The notes beneath the pieces were generated by a model. It was given only the letters and a program-made list of their open reading frames with translations, was not told where the DNA came from and did not search any database. A program made the position numbers and the translations under genes. Source: Paenibacillus sp. JZ16 (GTDB lineage: Bacteria; Bacillota; Bacilli; Paenibacillales; Paenibacillaceae). Taken from it: a DNA stretch of 64,000 nucleotides. Shown here piece after piece: positions 1 to 8,769 of the stretch (within the stretch, counting starts at the first letter, position 1; the number at the start of each line of letters is the position of its first letter). Location of the stretch: positions 3,513,501-3,577,500 of the forward strand of contig NZ_CP017659.1 in assembly GCF_015326965.1 (NCBI RefSeq). The letters run 5' to 3'.

Positions 1-56
1 TTACTCTTTTTGTACAAAAACGACTTCGCGTTTTTTTGGGAGAGAGGGTGGAATGC

Positions 57-944
57 GTGCTATCGATGAACGCTGACTATGTGCCGAGAATCAAACTGAT
101 GGGATTTGTCTCCTACAAGAACCCCTGGATTCATTTTAAGCGGAACACACACGAGTATATTCTGTATTTCGTGAAGAGCGGCGAGCTTCATATGCGGGAG
201 AACGGCGTTTCCCATGTGCTCAAAAAAGGCGACTTACTGGTCCTTGAACCGCATTTGGACCACGAGGGAACCCAGAAGCATTCCTGCGACTACTACTATA
301 TTCATTTTGAACACCCCGATATTCGTCAAGCGCCCGAGCGTCCCTTACCCTTGCTGGCCAAGCAGTGGATCATGGGCGAGAACGAGACGGCAGGCAAGAA
401 CGACAGCAGGCAGCTATATTTCCCCAAGACCTGCACGCTAATCCAGAAAAAAAGCCTTCATCATATGTACCATGCCCTCGGCGAAATGCTGCAGCTATAT
501 AGGCGGAAGCACTTTAACCGCAGTTTGACCGCGCTCAAATTCATGGAAATGCTGATCGAGCTGTCCCGGGAGAGCCTGTTCGATGAGCTGGAGAAGAACA
601 GCCCGCATACCAAGTCCTATATGAAGGTGCATGCACTGCTCGACTACATTCATGAACATTACGCCGAGAAAATCATCAGCTCGGATATCGAACAGCGCTT
701 CGAATGCAATTATGATTACATCAATCGGGTATTCGCCAAGCTTACCGGTCATACGATCATGCGATATGTGAATCAGGTACGAATCAATCATGCAAAGGAA
801 TTAATCGAGGCCACGCACCTTAGCTTCGGTGAGATCGGGTATCTGACCGGCCTGGAGGATCCATTCTATTTCAGCAAGATCTTCAAAAAATACGTCGGCA
901 TGTCCCCGAATCAATACTATAAGCAGGTCCGCGAGAAGGAATAA
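57..944 (+). CDS. AraC-family transcriptional regulator with N-terminal cupin sensor
   Basis: A 295-aa cytoplasmic regulator. The N-terminal ~120 residues are a beta-rich cupin-like ligand pocket. The last ~105 residues form the paired helix-turn-helix AraC domain, ending in the family signature GLEDPFYFSKIFKKYVGMSP. Such proteins usually sense a sugar or small molecule and activate nearby catabolic or transport genes, but no target lies downstream, so the target may lie left of the window. The GTG at 57 is chosen because GAGAGG at 42-47 sits about 9 bases upstream; an ATG at 66 and a TTG at 36 are alternatives. The family call is firm; ligand and target are unknown. Confidence 0.88.
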   Translation: MLSMNADYVPRIKLMGFVSYKNPWIHFKRNTHEYILYFVKSGELHMRENGVSHVLKKGDLLVLEPHLDHEGTQKHSCDYYYIHFEHPDIRQAPERPLPLLAKQWIMGENETAGKNDSRQLYFPKTCTLIQKKSLHHMYHALGEMLQLYRRKHFNRSLTALKFMEMLIELSRESLFDELEKNSPHTKSYMKVHALLDYIHEHYAEKIISSDIEQRFECNYDYINRVFAKLTGHTIMRYVNQVRINHAKELIEATHLSFGEIGYLTGLEDPFYFSKIFKKYVGMSPNQYYKQVREKE

Positions 945-1310
945 GCTTGGCTTACCCGTTGCTGCTCCCTGCGTTATGGTCGTCGTATCGTCGTGGATAG
1001 AACAAGGAAGCGTTTAACGGTTGACCTTCGGCGTTGGGGATAACCCGCCACCCCTCCAAGTTAATAGGGAGTTATCCTTGCACTTCTCCACATTTGTTCA
1101 CAAACGCTGGATAACTTCCTTGAAATAAAAAATCGGAAGTTCAGTTTGTGTGGAACGAACGGGGATAATGTTCATAACTCTGTGTATAACGAACTTATTC
1201 AAGATGTTATGCACAGTTCTTCCGATGTGAGGTAAGTCTTTTGTGTTAATTATCCACATGCGTTGATTTGGATTTTTCCGCATGAACCCGGAATCATGGC
1301 ATATAAAAAA
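945..1310. other. Non-coding region with a cluster of DnaA boxes
   Basis: No convincing gene is present. Three sequences match the DnaA-box consensus TTATNCACA exactly: 1181-1189 (reverse, TTATACACA), 1207-1215 (TTATGCACA) and 1250-1258 (TTATCCACA). One-mismatch copies lie at 1035-1043 (reverse, TTATCCCCA) and 1169-1177 (reverse, TTATGAACA), and two-mismatch copies at 1106-1114 and 1160-1168. No dnaA, dnaN or other origin gene is nearby, so this is not oriC. It resembles the dispersed DnaA-box clusters of Bacillus subtilis that titrate DnaA. The 61-codon open frame across it on the minus strand is not gene-like. Confidence 0.7.
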
Positions 1311-1350
1311 AAGCGAGAACAGGGAAGCCTCCTCCCTGTCTTCGCTTTTT
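1311..1350. terminator. Bidirectional intrinsic terminator
   Basis: The GC-rich stem CAGGGA/TCCCTG is extended by AAGCGA/TCGCTT and flanked by A-rich and T-rich tracts on both sides. It can terminate the RNase H gene (minus strand) and any transcript reading rightwards. Confidence 0.8.
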
Positions 1351-1440
1351 AATAGTAAGGTGCCCGTCCGCTCATAAAGACGTCGATATCTAAAACCACC
1401 CTTTATATAGCTTCGAACGGCTCCCTTCTGCTCTCCCTCG

Positions 1441-2103
1441 TTACTTGCGCCCGTAATCGGCCTTAATCTCTCCCCAGCTCTTCGTTTGCCATTTCAGCAC
1501 CTTGTTCTCATATGTATTGGTTCGAAGCCAGTGCTCGGCCCGGTCCACCAGATCCCAGATCTCTTGGGTTGACTCATCGCGCGGAAGCGTGGAGACCACC
1601 TTCTTCTGCTTCAGCCATTTGAGCGCATTCATGGAATCGCTGTACACCGTCTTGGTGCTGCCGATTTTCTTCAAATAAGCCAGTGCGTGGACGATGGCCA
1701 GAAACTCGCCGAGATTGTTCGTTCCCTTCGAAATCGGTCCGCACGAGAACAGAATATCTCCCGTCTGCGTATCCACGCCTTTGTACTCGACGGGTCCCGG
1801 GTTTCCTCGCGTCCCCACATCTACGGAAATGCTGTCATAATCGATCTCACCCGGTTCTTCGGCAGCAGTTGCGCTGTTTCGCTTGTAGTTTTTGGAGCCT
1901 GAGCTGCCCGATTTACCTCCGGACTGCTGCCCCCAGTAATTTTTATAACCGGCCGCATAGGCCTGTTCCGCTTCGCTCCGGGATTCAAACGCCTTGAACT
2001 TCGCACCTGTAAACTGATTGACCTGCTGCTGGCAGTCGCCCCAGCTTGTATAAATTCCGGGCACTTTACCTACCCAGACTACATAATATTTTTGCTTCGC
2101 CAT
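1441..2103 (-). CDS. Ribonuclease H with N-terminal viroplasmin domain
   Basis: A 220-aa enzyme that cleaves the RNA strand of RNA-DNA hybrids. Residues ~5-48 are a viroplasmin / RNase H1 N-terminal hybrid-binding domain (KYYVVWVGKVPGIYTSWGDC). A Ser/Gly/Lys-rich linker follows, then an RNase HI domain from about residue 87. Visible acidic catalytic residues are the Asp of SVDVGTRGNPG, the Glu of NNLGEF and the Asp of YSDSMNAL. It is a monocistronic minus-strand gene with the terminator at 1311-1350 downstream. Domain order matches eukaryote-like RNase H1 proteins found in many Bacillota, so the family assignment is secure. Confidence 0.92.
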   Translation of the reverse strand: MAKQKYYVVWVGKVPGIYTSWGDCQQQVNQFTGAKFKAFESRSEAEQAYAAGYKNYWGQQSGGKSGSSGSKNYKRNSATAAEEPGEIDYDSISVDVGTRGNPGPVEYKGVDTQTGDILFSCGPISKGTNNLGEFLAIVHALAYLKKIGSTKTVYSDSMNALKWLKQKKVVSTLPRDESTQEIWDLVDRAEHWLRTNTYENKVLKWQTKSWGEIKADYGRK

Positions 2104-2131
2104 CCTAAACCTCCATCCTGAACTAACCTCT

Positions 2132-2356
2132 CTAGCGTACTATATCACATCCTCCGAAACCAACAAAAAAAGCGCCATCGTCTCCGATCCGCTTTCTGTG
2201 TTTGATCTTATTCAATTGTTCCTGTTTCGTCGGCTTTACTCTCACATGCTGTGACAGCGCACTGTAATCTTCGTTGGTCTTTCTCATTGAGACGGCTGAC
2301 CATGTTCCGGCACGTTCCGCTTTGCGGAGCGCTTTTTGCGTTTTGGTACGGGCCAT
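2132..2356 (-). CDS. Small basic hypothetical protein
   Basis: A 74-aa Lys/Arg-rich protein beginning MARTKTQKALRKAERAG. The start at 2356 is supported by AAGGAGTG about 10 bases upstream. The stop lies 28 bases upstream of the RNase H start, so the two may be co-transcribed. There is no signal peptide or membrane segment. The basic N-terminal half suggests nucleic-acid or ribosome contact, but this is only an inference; I do not recognise a named family. Confidence 0.65.
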   Translation of the reverse strand: MARTKTQKALRKAERAGTWSAVSMRKTNEDYSALSQHVRVKPTKQEQLNKIKHRKRIGDDGAFFVGFGGCDIVR

Positions 2357-2523
2357 AAGGCTCACACTCCTTGTATTATAGAATTCCCTTATATTGTACG
2401 GCAAAATGGATGGGAATGGAACAAAAGGCAGTCTGGGATTTCCTCTCCTTCTTCAGAAAACCTATGATATAATACGGAATCATTGGAGATTAGGCCAATT
2501 AAGATAAGAGGGGTTGAAGCGAT

Positions 2524-3483
2524 ATGAAACTAGAGCGGCTCATATCCATGATTTACATGCTGCTGAACAACGAGATCCTGTCCGCGTCTGCCCTGGCAGA
2601 GAAATATAACGTGTCCCAGCGAACCATATACCGCGACATTGATGCAATCTGCGCAGCCGGCATTCCCGTTGTATCGTATCAGGGAGTGAACGGCGGTTAT
2701 GGCATTATGGAGCAATACAAGATGGACAAAAGCTTGCTTGGCTCCTACGATGTCAGCGCCTTGATCACCATCCTGCACAGCATGTCCACGGTGTTTGAGG
2801 ATGAACGGGCCATGGATACCATTCAGCGTTTGCAGACCATTGATCGTTCCGCCAATTCGGCATCGCAGGGATTGTCCATGGATATCGGGAGCTGGCGCTC
2901 TTACAACGAAAGCCTCCGACTTCTTCGCCGCGCCATTACCGACAAGCATGTGATCTCCTTTCAATACATAAGCGCCAAGAATGAACGCATTCACCGTAAA
3001 GTCGAGCCCCTGCGACTCATGTATAAATTCGGCTCCTGGTATTTGTACGGTTTCTGCAGAACAAGGGCCGATTACCGCGAATTTCGAATTTCGAGAATAT
3101 CAGAGCTGTCTCCCTCCGCCGAGCCCTTTTTGCACCAGCATTCGGAGGAGCACACGCACGGTCCTCATCTTCAAGAGCAAAATCCGCACGACCGAGGGGA
3201 GCAGCATCCCTGGGAGCCTTCATCCGATGCGATGGAAGTCATCCTTCACGTATCCCCCCGGGCCTTGGCCAGAGCGATGGATCAATTCTATGATGTACAG
3301 CGGGAATTTTTTGAAGACGGCTCGCTCCGTCTCACGTTCAAGGTCCAAGATCCGGATTCCTGGTGGTTCTGGTCGACCCTGCTAAGCTTTGGTGAGGATA
3401 TCGAGATCATTGAGCCGGCTGGCTTAAGGACGCTCATGCAATCCAAATTAGAAAAAATGCTGCAGGTATACACAAAAGTATGA
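2524..3483 (+). CDS. YafY-type HTH/WYL-domain transcriptional regulator
   Basis: A 319-aa regulator. Residues 1-60 are an HTH_11 winged helix (LASALAEKYNVSQRTIYRDID type). A WYL ligand-sensing domain follows from about residue 140 (ISFQYISAKNERIHRKVEPLRLMYKFGSWYLYGFC), then a C-terminal WCX-like region to ~315. WYL regulators bind nucleotides or nucleic acid and often repress adjacent genes. The DinB-like gene starts 77 bases downstream beyond a strong terminator, so it is a neighbour rather than a clear operon partner. AGAGGGG precedes the ATG. A His/Glu-rich insert near residues 205-235 is unusual but in frame. Confidence 0.88.
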   Translation: MKLERLISMIYMLLNNEILSASALAEKYNVSQRTIYRDIDAICAAGIPVVSYQGVNGGYGIMEQYKMDKSLLGSYDVSALITILHSMSTVFEDERAMDTIQRLQTIDRSANSASQGLSMDIGSWRSYNESLRLLRRAITDKHVISFQYISAKNERIHRKVEPLRLMYKFGSWYLYGFCRTRADYREFRISRISELSPSAEPFLHQHSEEHTHGPHLQEQNPHDRGEQHPWEPSSDAMEVILHVSPRALARAMDQFYDVQREFFEDGSLRLTFKVQDPDSWWFWSTLLSFGEDIEIIEPAGLRTLMQSKLEKMLQVYTKV

Positions 3484-3506
3484 CAGTCCGCTGTCATACT
3501 TTTTTA
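3474..3506 (+). terminator. Intrinsic terminator overlapping the WYL regulator stop codon
   Basis: A 12-13 bp perfect stem (AAAGTATGACAG / CTGTCATACTTT) with a TCCG loop and a T-run. The TGA stop codon at 3481-3483 lies inside the left arm. Confidence 0.85.
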
Positions 3507-3559
3507 TTTACAATGTTCCCAAGAAAGCAAAAACGAAGAAGCCAAAGGGGACGATCACG

Positions 3560-4081
3560 ATGAATTATCCTGTAAAAATGTATGAGTACCATGTATGGGC
3601 CAACCAAGCGATATTCAACCGTCTGCTGGAGCTGCCGGGGGAATTGCACAATCAGAAAATAACGAGCATTTTCCCAACCGTATCCGAGGCGTTGATTCAC
3701 ATTTACACGGCGGATCTTGGATGGATCAACATTTTGTCCGGGATGGATATGCAGCAGGCTTTAACAGAGGCCTTCCAGCTTCGGGAAGAGCTTGAGTCCA
3801 TTTCACTGGAGGACCTAAACCTCCGGTTTATCGAACTATCCGAACGATTCACGGCCTTTCTGGGCCAAAATCCTGACCTGGAACGGATGATCCGATTGGA
3901 TAATCCTTATGCCGGGATCCGGGACACCCGCCTCTCCGAGATCATGCTTCATGTCGTGAACCACGGCACCTACCATCGTGGAAATATTGCTGCCATGATG
4001 CGCCAGCTCGGAAGCTCCTCCGCGATGACCGACTACGCTTTTTTTTGGTACCAGAGTGAACCGGAGTTGGTGCTTGCCTAA
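3560..4081 (+). CDS. DinB-family (DUF664-like) metal-binding protein
   Basis: A 173-aa four-helix-bundle protein of the DinB/YfiT superfamily. The fold typically binds a divalent metal through three histidines; visible candidates are the His of LIHIYTADLGW and the two of MLHVVNHGTYHRGNIAAMMRQLG. That C-terminal motif is the family hallmark. Many members are thiol-dependent transferases or hydrolases, but the substrate here cannot be told. AAAGGGG 9-10 bases upstream supports the ATG at 3560. It appears to be a single-gene unit. Confidence 0.85.
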   Translation: MNYPVKMYEYHVWANQAIFNRLLELPGELHNQKITSIFPTVSEALIHIYTADLGWINILSGMDMQQALTEAFQLREELESISLEDLNLRFIELSERFTAFLGQNPDLERMIRLDNPYAGIRDTRLSEIMLHVVNHGTYHRGNIAAMMRQLGSSSAMTDYAFFWYQSEPELVLA

Positions 4082-4153
4082 ATAACTCGCAGCAATATCG
4101 GCAATCCCCTGATCCGAATTCCATACCGGTTCAGGCCGGCAAAAGCCGCAGCC

Positions 4154-4190
4154 AAAAAGCCTGCTCCGAACGGGTCCGAAGCAGGCTTTC
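4154..4190. terminator. Bidirectional terminator ending the ectoine operon
   Basis: Stem AAAGCCTGCT(C/T)CGGA.. / GCAGGCTTT with A and T tracts on both flanks, placed between the converging DinB-like gene and the last gene of the ehu-ect operon. Confidence 0.85.
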
Positions 4191-4211
4191 CTGTTTCTAG
4201 TTAAAAGCGTG

Positions 4212-4742
4212 CTACAATTTGCGTCCCTCCGTCAATCGTACCCAGAAGCCGCCTTTAAAGCTCTTCGGTTCATGAGAGATAATGAACGCCTGCGGCGACA
4301 TTTTGGATAGTGACTCCATCAACCGCCGCTCATTCTTCCGTTTCACGAGAACTTGAAGCACGAGCCGTTTGCCATCCTTACCGTCCGCTTCCCAGGCAGT
4401 CACGCCATACCCCTTCTCCCGCAGGTTCATCGCCAGGTTCGTCTCAACGGAATTCACGATAACCTGTACCACGATGTACCCGAGTGCCAGATACTCTTCG
4501 ATCCGACTGCCGGCATATACGCCAAGGCCGAAGCCCAGGCAATAGGCCGCCATATTAAAGGGATTGTCCAGATTTTGCAGGACGAGATTAAGGCCGAGCA
4601 AGTAAACGAATACCTCCAGCATGGCCAGGAGAGAGGCGATCCCTCTCCTGCCTTTGATCATCAGAATCAGACGCAGCGAAAAGATCGAGACATAAACCAC
4701 GTTGATGCCGATGATGGAGCCGATAAGTGACAGCGAGATCAT
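4212..4742 (-). CDS. UPF0316 membrane protein with C-terminal DUF2179 domain
   Basis: A 176-aa protein. The first ~90 residues hold three hydrophobic helices (SLIGSIIGINVVYVSIFSLR..., GIASLLAMLEVFVYLLGLNLVL, AAYCLGFGLGVYAGSRIEEY). Residues ~95-170 are a soluble DUF2179 (YitT C-terminal-like) ferredoxin-fold domain. Its ATG overlaps the ectD stop in ATGA, so it is translationally coupled as the last gene of the ectoine operon. The family has no established function. Its position suggests a membrane sensor or accessory for osmolyte handling, which is inference only. Confidence 0.88.
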   Translation of the reverse strand: MISLSLIGSIIGINVVYVSIFSLRLILMIKGRRGIASLLAMLEVFVYLLGLNLVLQNLDNPFNMAAYCLGFGLGVYAGSRIEEYLALGYIVVQVIVNSVETNLAMNLREKGYGVTAWEADGKDGKRLVLQVLVKRKNERRLMESLSKMSPQAFIISHEPKSFKGGFWVRLTEGRKL

Positions 4743-5647
4743 AAAGAATCGCGGGTGGCGATGTACTCTGGTCTTGGCTTCTGGCCCGAATACGGCTGCT
4801 TGACCTTATTCTCCACGCTGTTGTAAACCATAAAGATATTGCTGCGCGGCATCGGCGTAATATTGCTGTTCGAACCATGCATAATATTGCAGTCAAAAAT
4901 CACGATTGAACCGGCTTTACCGACAGGTGTGTCGATACCGCTTTTCTGCACCATGCGTGTCAGGCTGTCATGATCCGGAACGCCGTATTCCTGTTTGCGC
5001 AGGGAATCCTTGAAGTGATTCTCCGGCGTTTGGCCGATGCAGGCCACGAATTCCTTATGCGATCCAGGCACAACCATAAGCGGTCCGTTATAAGAGTAGT
5101 TATCCTCCAGAGCAATGGAGCAGCTCAAAGCTCTCATACGAGGCATGCCATCCTCAACATGCCATGTTTCGAAATCAGAGTGCCAATAGAACTCTTTGCC
5201 CGTGAAGCCCGGCTTGTAATTAATCCGCGATTGATGGATATACGTCTCGCTTCCCAAGAGATACTCCATGATCGCCAAGAGTCTCGGATGCCGGGACAGC
5301 TTCTTGAACACTTCATGGCTCTCGTGCACCGCAAAGACCGATCGAACTTCGTTCCCACCCGGCTCCCGGATCACTTCATCCTTATCCAGCTCTCTTGCCG
5401 ATACCTGCAAACTGCGGGCTTCCGCCTGATATACCGACAGCTCCTCTCGACCAAAGAAGTCTTCCAGGAATAAATATCCGTTGCGCTCATAGAAGTCGGA
5501 TTGCTCCTGCGTTAACGCAGCATCCGGTGTCCATTCCGAATGAACGACAGGATCCTGTCTCTTTAGGATCCGGGGTTCCGAATGCACTCTTGAAGGATAA
5601 ACGTCCAGTTCTTTTTCCTGAAGGGCCGACACATGATTATTACTCAT
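4739..5647 (-). CDS. ectD: Ectoine 5-hydroxylase
   Basis: A 302-aa non-heme Fe(II)/2-oxoglutarate dioxygenase that converts ectoine to 5-hydroxyectoine with O2. The PhyH-type jelly roll shows the iron-binding HxD in YWHSDFETWHVEDGMPRMRA, the distal His in IMHGSNSN and the 2-oxoglutarate-binding Arg in MPRSNIFMVYN. Length and motifs match EctD. It lies 14 bases after ectC and overlaps the UPF0316 gene by four bases. AAGGAGATGAT precedes the ATG. Its presence predicts that the host makes hydroxyectoine as well as ectoine. Confidence 0.96.
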   Translation of the reverse strand: MSNNHVSALQEKELDVYPSRVHSEPRILKRQDPVVHSEWTPDAALTQEQSDFYERNGYLFLEDFFGREELSVYQAEARSLQVSARELDKDEVIREPGGNEVRSVFAVHESHEVFKKLSRHPRLLAIMEYLLGSETYIHQSRINYKPGFTGKEFYWHSDFETWHVEDGMPRMRALSCSIALEDNYSYNGPLMVVPGSHKEFVACIGQTPENHFKDSLRKQEYGVPDHDSLTRMVQKSGIDTPVGKAGSIVIFDCNIMHGSNSNITPMPRSNIFMVYNSVENKVKQPYSGQKPRPEYIATRDSL

Positions 5648-5661
5648 CGCATATCATCTCC

Positions 5662-6054
5662 TTAGTCCAAATTTGGGGCAAGCAGCGGGTAGGTTCCTTC
5701 CTCGTCATGAACTTCCGCGCCGGTAAGCGGCGGATTGAATACGCAAACCATCCGCATCTGCGAACGAGCTCTCAAATAATGCTTCTCGTGACCGTCCAGC
5801 GCATACATCATGCCTGGGGAAATAGGGTGCGTTTCACCCCCGACAATCTCGATTTCCCCCTCGCCTTCGATGCAGTACACGGCTTCGACGTGGTTTTTGT
5901 ACCAGATCAGCGTCTCCGTTCCCGCCTTGATGAGGGTATCATTGAGCGAGAAGCCCATGCCGTCTTTTGTAAGCAGAAGCCTTCTCGAGTTCCATGTCTG
6001 GGTATCGATATCGTCTTTGGTATCCACGATCTCTTCCAAATATTTAACAATCAT
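5662..6054 (-). CDS. ectC: L-ectoine synthase
   Basis: A 130-aa cupin-fold enzyme that cyclises N-gamma-acetyl-L-2,4-diaminobutyrate to ectoine with loss of water. The MIVKYLEEIVDTKDDIDTQTWNSRRLLL start, the cupin strand HVEAVYCIEGEGEIEI and DGHEKHYLRA (metal/substrate-side residues) are typical. Its ATG overlaps the ectB stop by four bases. It is the third step of the pathway encoded here. Confidence 0.97.
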   Translation of the reverse strand: MIVKYLEEIVDTKDDIDTQTWNSRRLLLTKDGMGFSLNDTLIKAGTETLIWYKNHVEAVYCIEGEGEIEIVGGETHPISPGMMYALDGHEKHYLRARSQMRMVCVFNPPLTGAEVHDEEGTYPLLAPNLD

Positions 6055-7343
6055 GACAACCTCTCCTCTGCTGCTAATTGTTTCATACTGTTCTCAAATA
6101 TCCCCAATCCCTCTGCCAATGTGTTCATTTCAATCGTAAGCGGCGGCATTAGCTTTGCCACTTCGCTATACGGACCGGACGTTTCCATAATCAGTCCATG
6201 CTCGAAGGCCATCTCGGACAGCCTGCCTGCGAGCTCCGGCTTATCGAAAGCAACCCCCTGAATCATGCCTCTGCCGCGGATTTCGCCGCCGAGCTGAGGA
6301 TAATCCTTCACAACGCCTTCCAATGATTGGCGAATCCGATTTTCCCTGATGCCGATATCAAGCTGAAAATCTTTCGTTTTCCAATAATTCAGCGCTTCGG
6401 CTGCGGCAACGAATCCGAGATTATTGCCCCGGAAGGTACCGTTATGCTCCCCCGGCTCCCAAATATCAATCTCCGGTTTGATCAGCGTAATCGCCATCGG
6501 CAAGCCAAAGCCGCCAATCGATTTCGAGAGGCATATGATATCCGGTTCAATACCGGCATCATCAAAACTAAAGAACGGACCGGTTCGGCCGCAGCCCATC
6601 TGGATATCATCCAAAATCAGCAGCATTCCCTTATCCTTGCAGATGCGCGCAAGCTTCTGCAGCCATTCCCGGCTGGCGGCGTTCAATCCGCCTTCCCCCT
6701 GCACCGCCTCGACGATCACTGCGGCCGGCAGCGGAATTCCGCTTCCCGGATCATCCAGAAGTTTCTCCATATATGCCATCGTATCCACGTCGTCACCAAA
6801 GTAACCGTCATACGGCATAAACACGGAGTGACTTAGATCCACGCCGGCACCCTGGCGCTTGAAGGAGTTGCCGGTTACCGCCAGCGATCCGAGCGACATG
6901 CCATGAAAGGCATTCGTGAAGCACAGAACGGTGCTGCGCCCTGTCACTTTACGGGCGATTTTGAGCGCGGCCTCTACGGCATTCGTTCCGGTCGGACCGG
7001 GAAACATCACTTTGTGATCCCACCCGCGCGGCTTCAGGATGATCTCCTGAAATCGGGTCAGAAACGTTTCCTTCGCACCCGTAGCCATATCCAGGCTATG
7101 CGTGACGCCATCCTTCAGGATGTAGTCGACTACCTTCTCGCGAATCTTCTCATTGTTATGTCCGTAATTCAAAGCCCCGGCTCCCGCAAAAAAATCAATG
7201 TATTCATTCCCCTGCGTATCCCACAGCTTCGCATTTCGGGCCTTGTCAAAAACCGTCTGAAAGCTCCGGCAATAACTTCTTACTTCCGATTCCAGCTTGT
7301 TAAACACAGTAAGCTTCGGTTTCTCCATGACTTGGTTGTCCAT
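6051..7343 (-). CDS. ectB: Diaminobutyrate-2-oxoglutarate transaminase
   Basis: A 430-aa PLP-dependent class-III aminotransferase. It makes L-2,4-diaminobutyrate from aspartate semialdehyde with glutamate as amino donor, the first dedicated step of ectoine synthesis. The Schiff-base Lys is in CLSKSIGGFGLPMA; PLP-contacting motifs include GPTGTNAVEAALK and LILDDIQMGCGRTG. The start at 7343 (MDNQVMEKPKL) is chosen because GGAGGG lies 4-8 bases upstream; longer frames to 7385 overlap ectA and lack a site. It lies 16 bases after ectA. Confidence 0.96.
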   Translation of the reverse strand: MDNQVMEKPKLTVFNKLESEVRSYCRSFQTVFDKARNAKLWDTQGNEYIDFFAGAGALNYGHNNEKIREKVVDYILKDGVTHSLDMATGAKETFLTRFQEIILKPRGWDHKVMFPGPTGTNAVEAALKIARKVTGRSTVLCFTNAFHGMSLGSLAVTGNSFKRQGAGVDLSHSVFMPYDGYFGDDVDTMAYMEKLLDDPGSGIPLPAAVIVEAVQGEGGLNAASREWLQKLARICKDKGMLLILDDIQMGCGRTGPFFSFDDAGIEPDIICLSKSIGGFGLPMAITLIKPEIDIWEPGEHNGTFRGNNLGFVAAAEALNYWKTKDFQLDIGIRENRIRQSLEGVVKDYPQLGGEIRGRGMIQGVAFDKPELAGRLSEMAFEHGLIMETSGPYSEVAKLMPPLTIEMNTLAEGLGIFENSMKQLAAEERLS

Positions 7344-7359
7344 AGTTCCCTCCATTTGT

Positions 7360-7872
7360 TTAAATGTCATTGAAAAAGGGGCCAATCACGAATAACGGCT
7401 CATCTTCATGGGATGTTCCATCGGGGAACATCTCTGCTCCATAACCTACGGTTACGGTGCTGGGAATGGATTTCTCCTCGGCATAACCGAGAAACAAACG
7501 ACGGGACGCCATGTTACTCGGCGATACCGTAGCTTCAATGTAACGGACGCCATGGCATGCCTTCTGATTCATCAGATTTGTCAGCATTGCCTTTGCAACG
7601 CCTTGCCTCCGATGCGAATTAGCAACGGCCACTTGCCATACGAACAGCGTCTCCGGATTGCGAGGAGAACGGAAGGCGGAAATAAAACCGATGATATCTC
7701 CTTCATGCTCGGCAATCATGCAGGTATCATGGAAGTAATCTCCAAGCAGCATGTAGCAATAGGGAGAGTTCAGATCAAGCGATCCGGTGTCGCGTATAAG
7801 CTCCCACACCCGGGTACCATCCCGGGCTTTCGGTCTTCGGTAAACAATTTCGATATCGGTATCCACAGCCAT
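7360..7872 (-). CDS. ectA: L-2,4-diaminobutyrate N-gamma-acetyltransferase
   Basis: A 170-aa GNAT acetyltransferase that acetylates diaminobutyrate with acetyl-CoA, the second pathway step. The acetyl-CoA loop is seen in VANSHRRQGVAKAMLTNLM, and the family signature SLDLNSPYCYMLLGDYFHDTC near the N-terminus binds the substrate. The ATG at 7872 is preferred because GAGGTG lies ten bases upstream, whereas the TTG at 7881 is too close. It follows ehuA by 25 bases. Confidence 0.95.
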   Translation of the reverse strand: MAVDTDIEIVYRRPKARDGTRVWELIRDTGSLDLNSPYCYMLLGDYFHDTCMIAEHEGDIIGFISAFRSPRNPETLFVWQVAVANSHRRQGVAKAMLTNLMNQKACHGVRYIEATVSPSNMASRRLFLGYAEEKSIPSTVTVGYGAEMFPDGTSHEDEPLFVIGPFFNDI

Positions 7873-7897
7873 TCTATACAATCACCTCTTTCCAGAA

Positions 7898-8755
7898 CTA
7901 ATTTCCGTTTGAACGGAATCGCTGCAGGAAGCTCTGCAGCCGCTCGCTCTGGGGATTATCGAATATCTCCTCCGGCGTGCCCTGCTCAACGATCCTTCCC
8001 TCGGCTCCGAAGATGACGCGGTCCGCGATTTCCTTCGCAAAATCCATCTCATGCGTAATCAGCATCATGGCCATTTCGCCTTCCTCCGCGATTTCCCGGA
8101 TGACCTCCAGCACTTCGCCGACCAGCTCGGGATCAAGCGCCGAGGTCACCTCGTCAAACACCATAACCTTTGGCCGCATGACCAGCGCTCTGGCGATGGC
8201 AACCCGCTGCTTCTGGCCCCCGGACAGATTGGACGGGTACATCTTCAATTTGTCGGCCAAACCGACCTTACTGAGCATGGAGACGGCCCGCTCCTCCGCC
8301 TCCTCCTTGGATAAACCCAGCACTTTGCGCGGGGCCTCCGTCACATTCCGAAGCACGTTCATGTGCGGGAACAGATTGAAATGCTGAAAGACCATGCCGA
8401 CATTGCAGCGCATCCGGTGCAAATGCTTTTCATTGGCCCGAACCAGCTTGCCCTTCTCTTCCATATGCCAGAGCAGCTCACCATCAACCTCGATGGTTCC
8501 CTCGGTGGGTTCTTCCAGCGTCATCAGCATCCGGCCCATCGTTGTTTTGCCTGATCCGCTCGGACCGATCACAGCCACCTTTTCTCCAGGTTGCATCTCC
8601 AGATCGATGCCTTTAAGCACCTGTAGATCACCAAACGACTTGGTCACGCCGGTATATTTCACAATCGGCTTTGTACCCGTAGCGGTAACGGGATTTCCCT
8701 CCTGCTGCGGCACCTTCGACGCTTCCGCCTGCTCATCGATCACAACGGCATTCAA
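7898..8755 (-). CDS. ehuA: Ectoine/hydroxyectoine ABC transporter ATP-binding protein
   Basis: A 285-aa polar amino-acid-type ABC ATPase. It has Walker A GPSGSGKTTMGR, signature LSGGQKQRVAIARAL, Walker B VMVFDEVTSALDPE and the switch His in LITHEMDFAKEIAD. The ~25-residue N-terminal extension is unusual for the family. A TTG at 8755 is used because AAAGGAGGG precedes it by six bases. It sits between two permease genes and ectA, so it is assigned as EhuA, the energy-coupling subunit of an ectoine importer; substrate assignment rests on context. Confidence 0.92.
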   Translation of the reverse strand: MNAVVIDEQAEASKVPQQEGNPVTATGTKPIVKYTGVTKSFGDLQVLKGIDLEMQPGEKVAVIGPSGSGKTTMGRMLMTLEEPTEGTIEVDGELLWHMEEKGKLVRANEKHLHRMRCNVGMVFQHFNLFPHMNVLRNVTEAPRKVLGLSKEEAEERAVSMLSKVGLADKLKMYPSNLSGGQKQRVAIARALVMRPKVMVFDEVTSALDPELVGEVLEVIREIAEEGEMAMMLITHEMDFAKEIADRVIFGAEGRIVEQGTPEEIFDNPQSERLQSFLQRFRSNGN

Positions 8756-8769
8756 TTGATTCCCTCCTT

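Noticed and set aside
1098..1283. 61-codon minus-strand frame
   Set aside because: It spans the DnaA-box cluster, lacks a ribosome binding site and has no family resemblance.
5395..6261. 288-codon plus-strand frame over ectC/ectD
   Set aside because: Antisense shadow of well-recognised ectoine genes; composition is not protein-like and no ribosome binding site is present.
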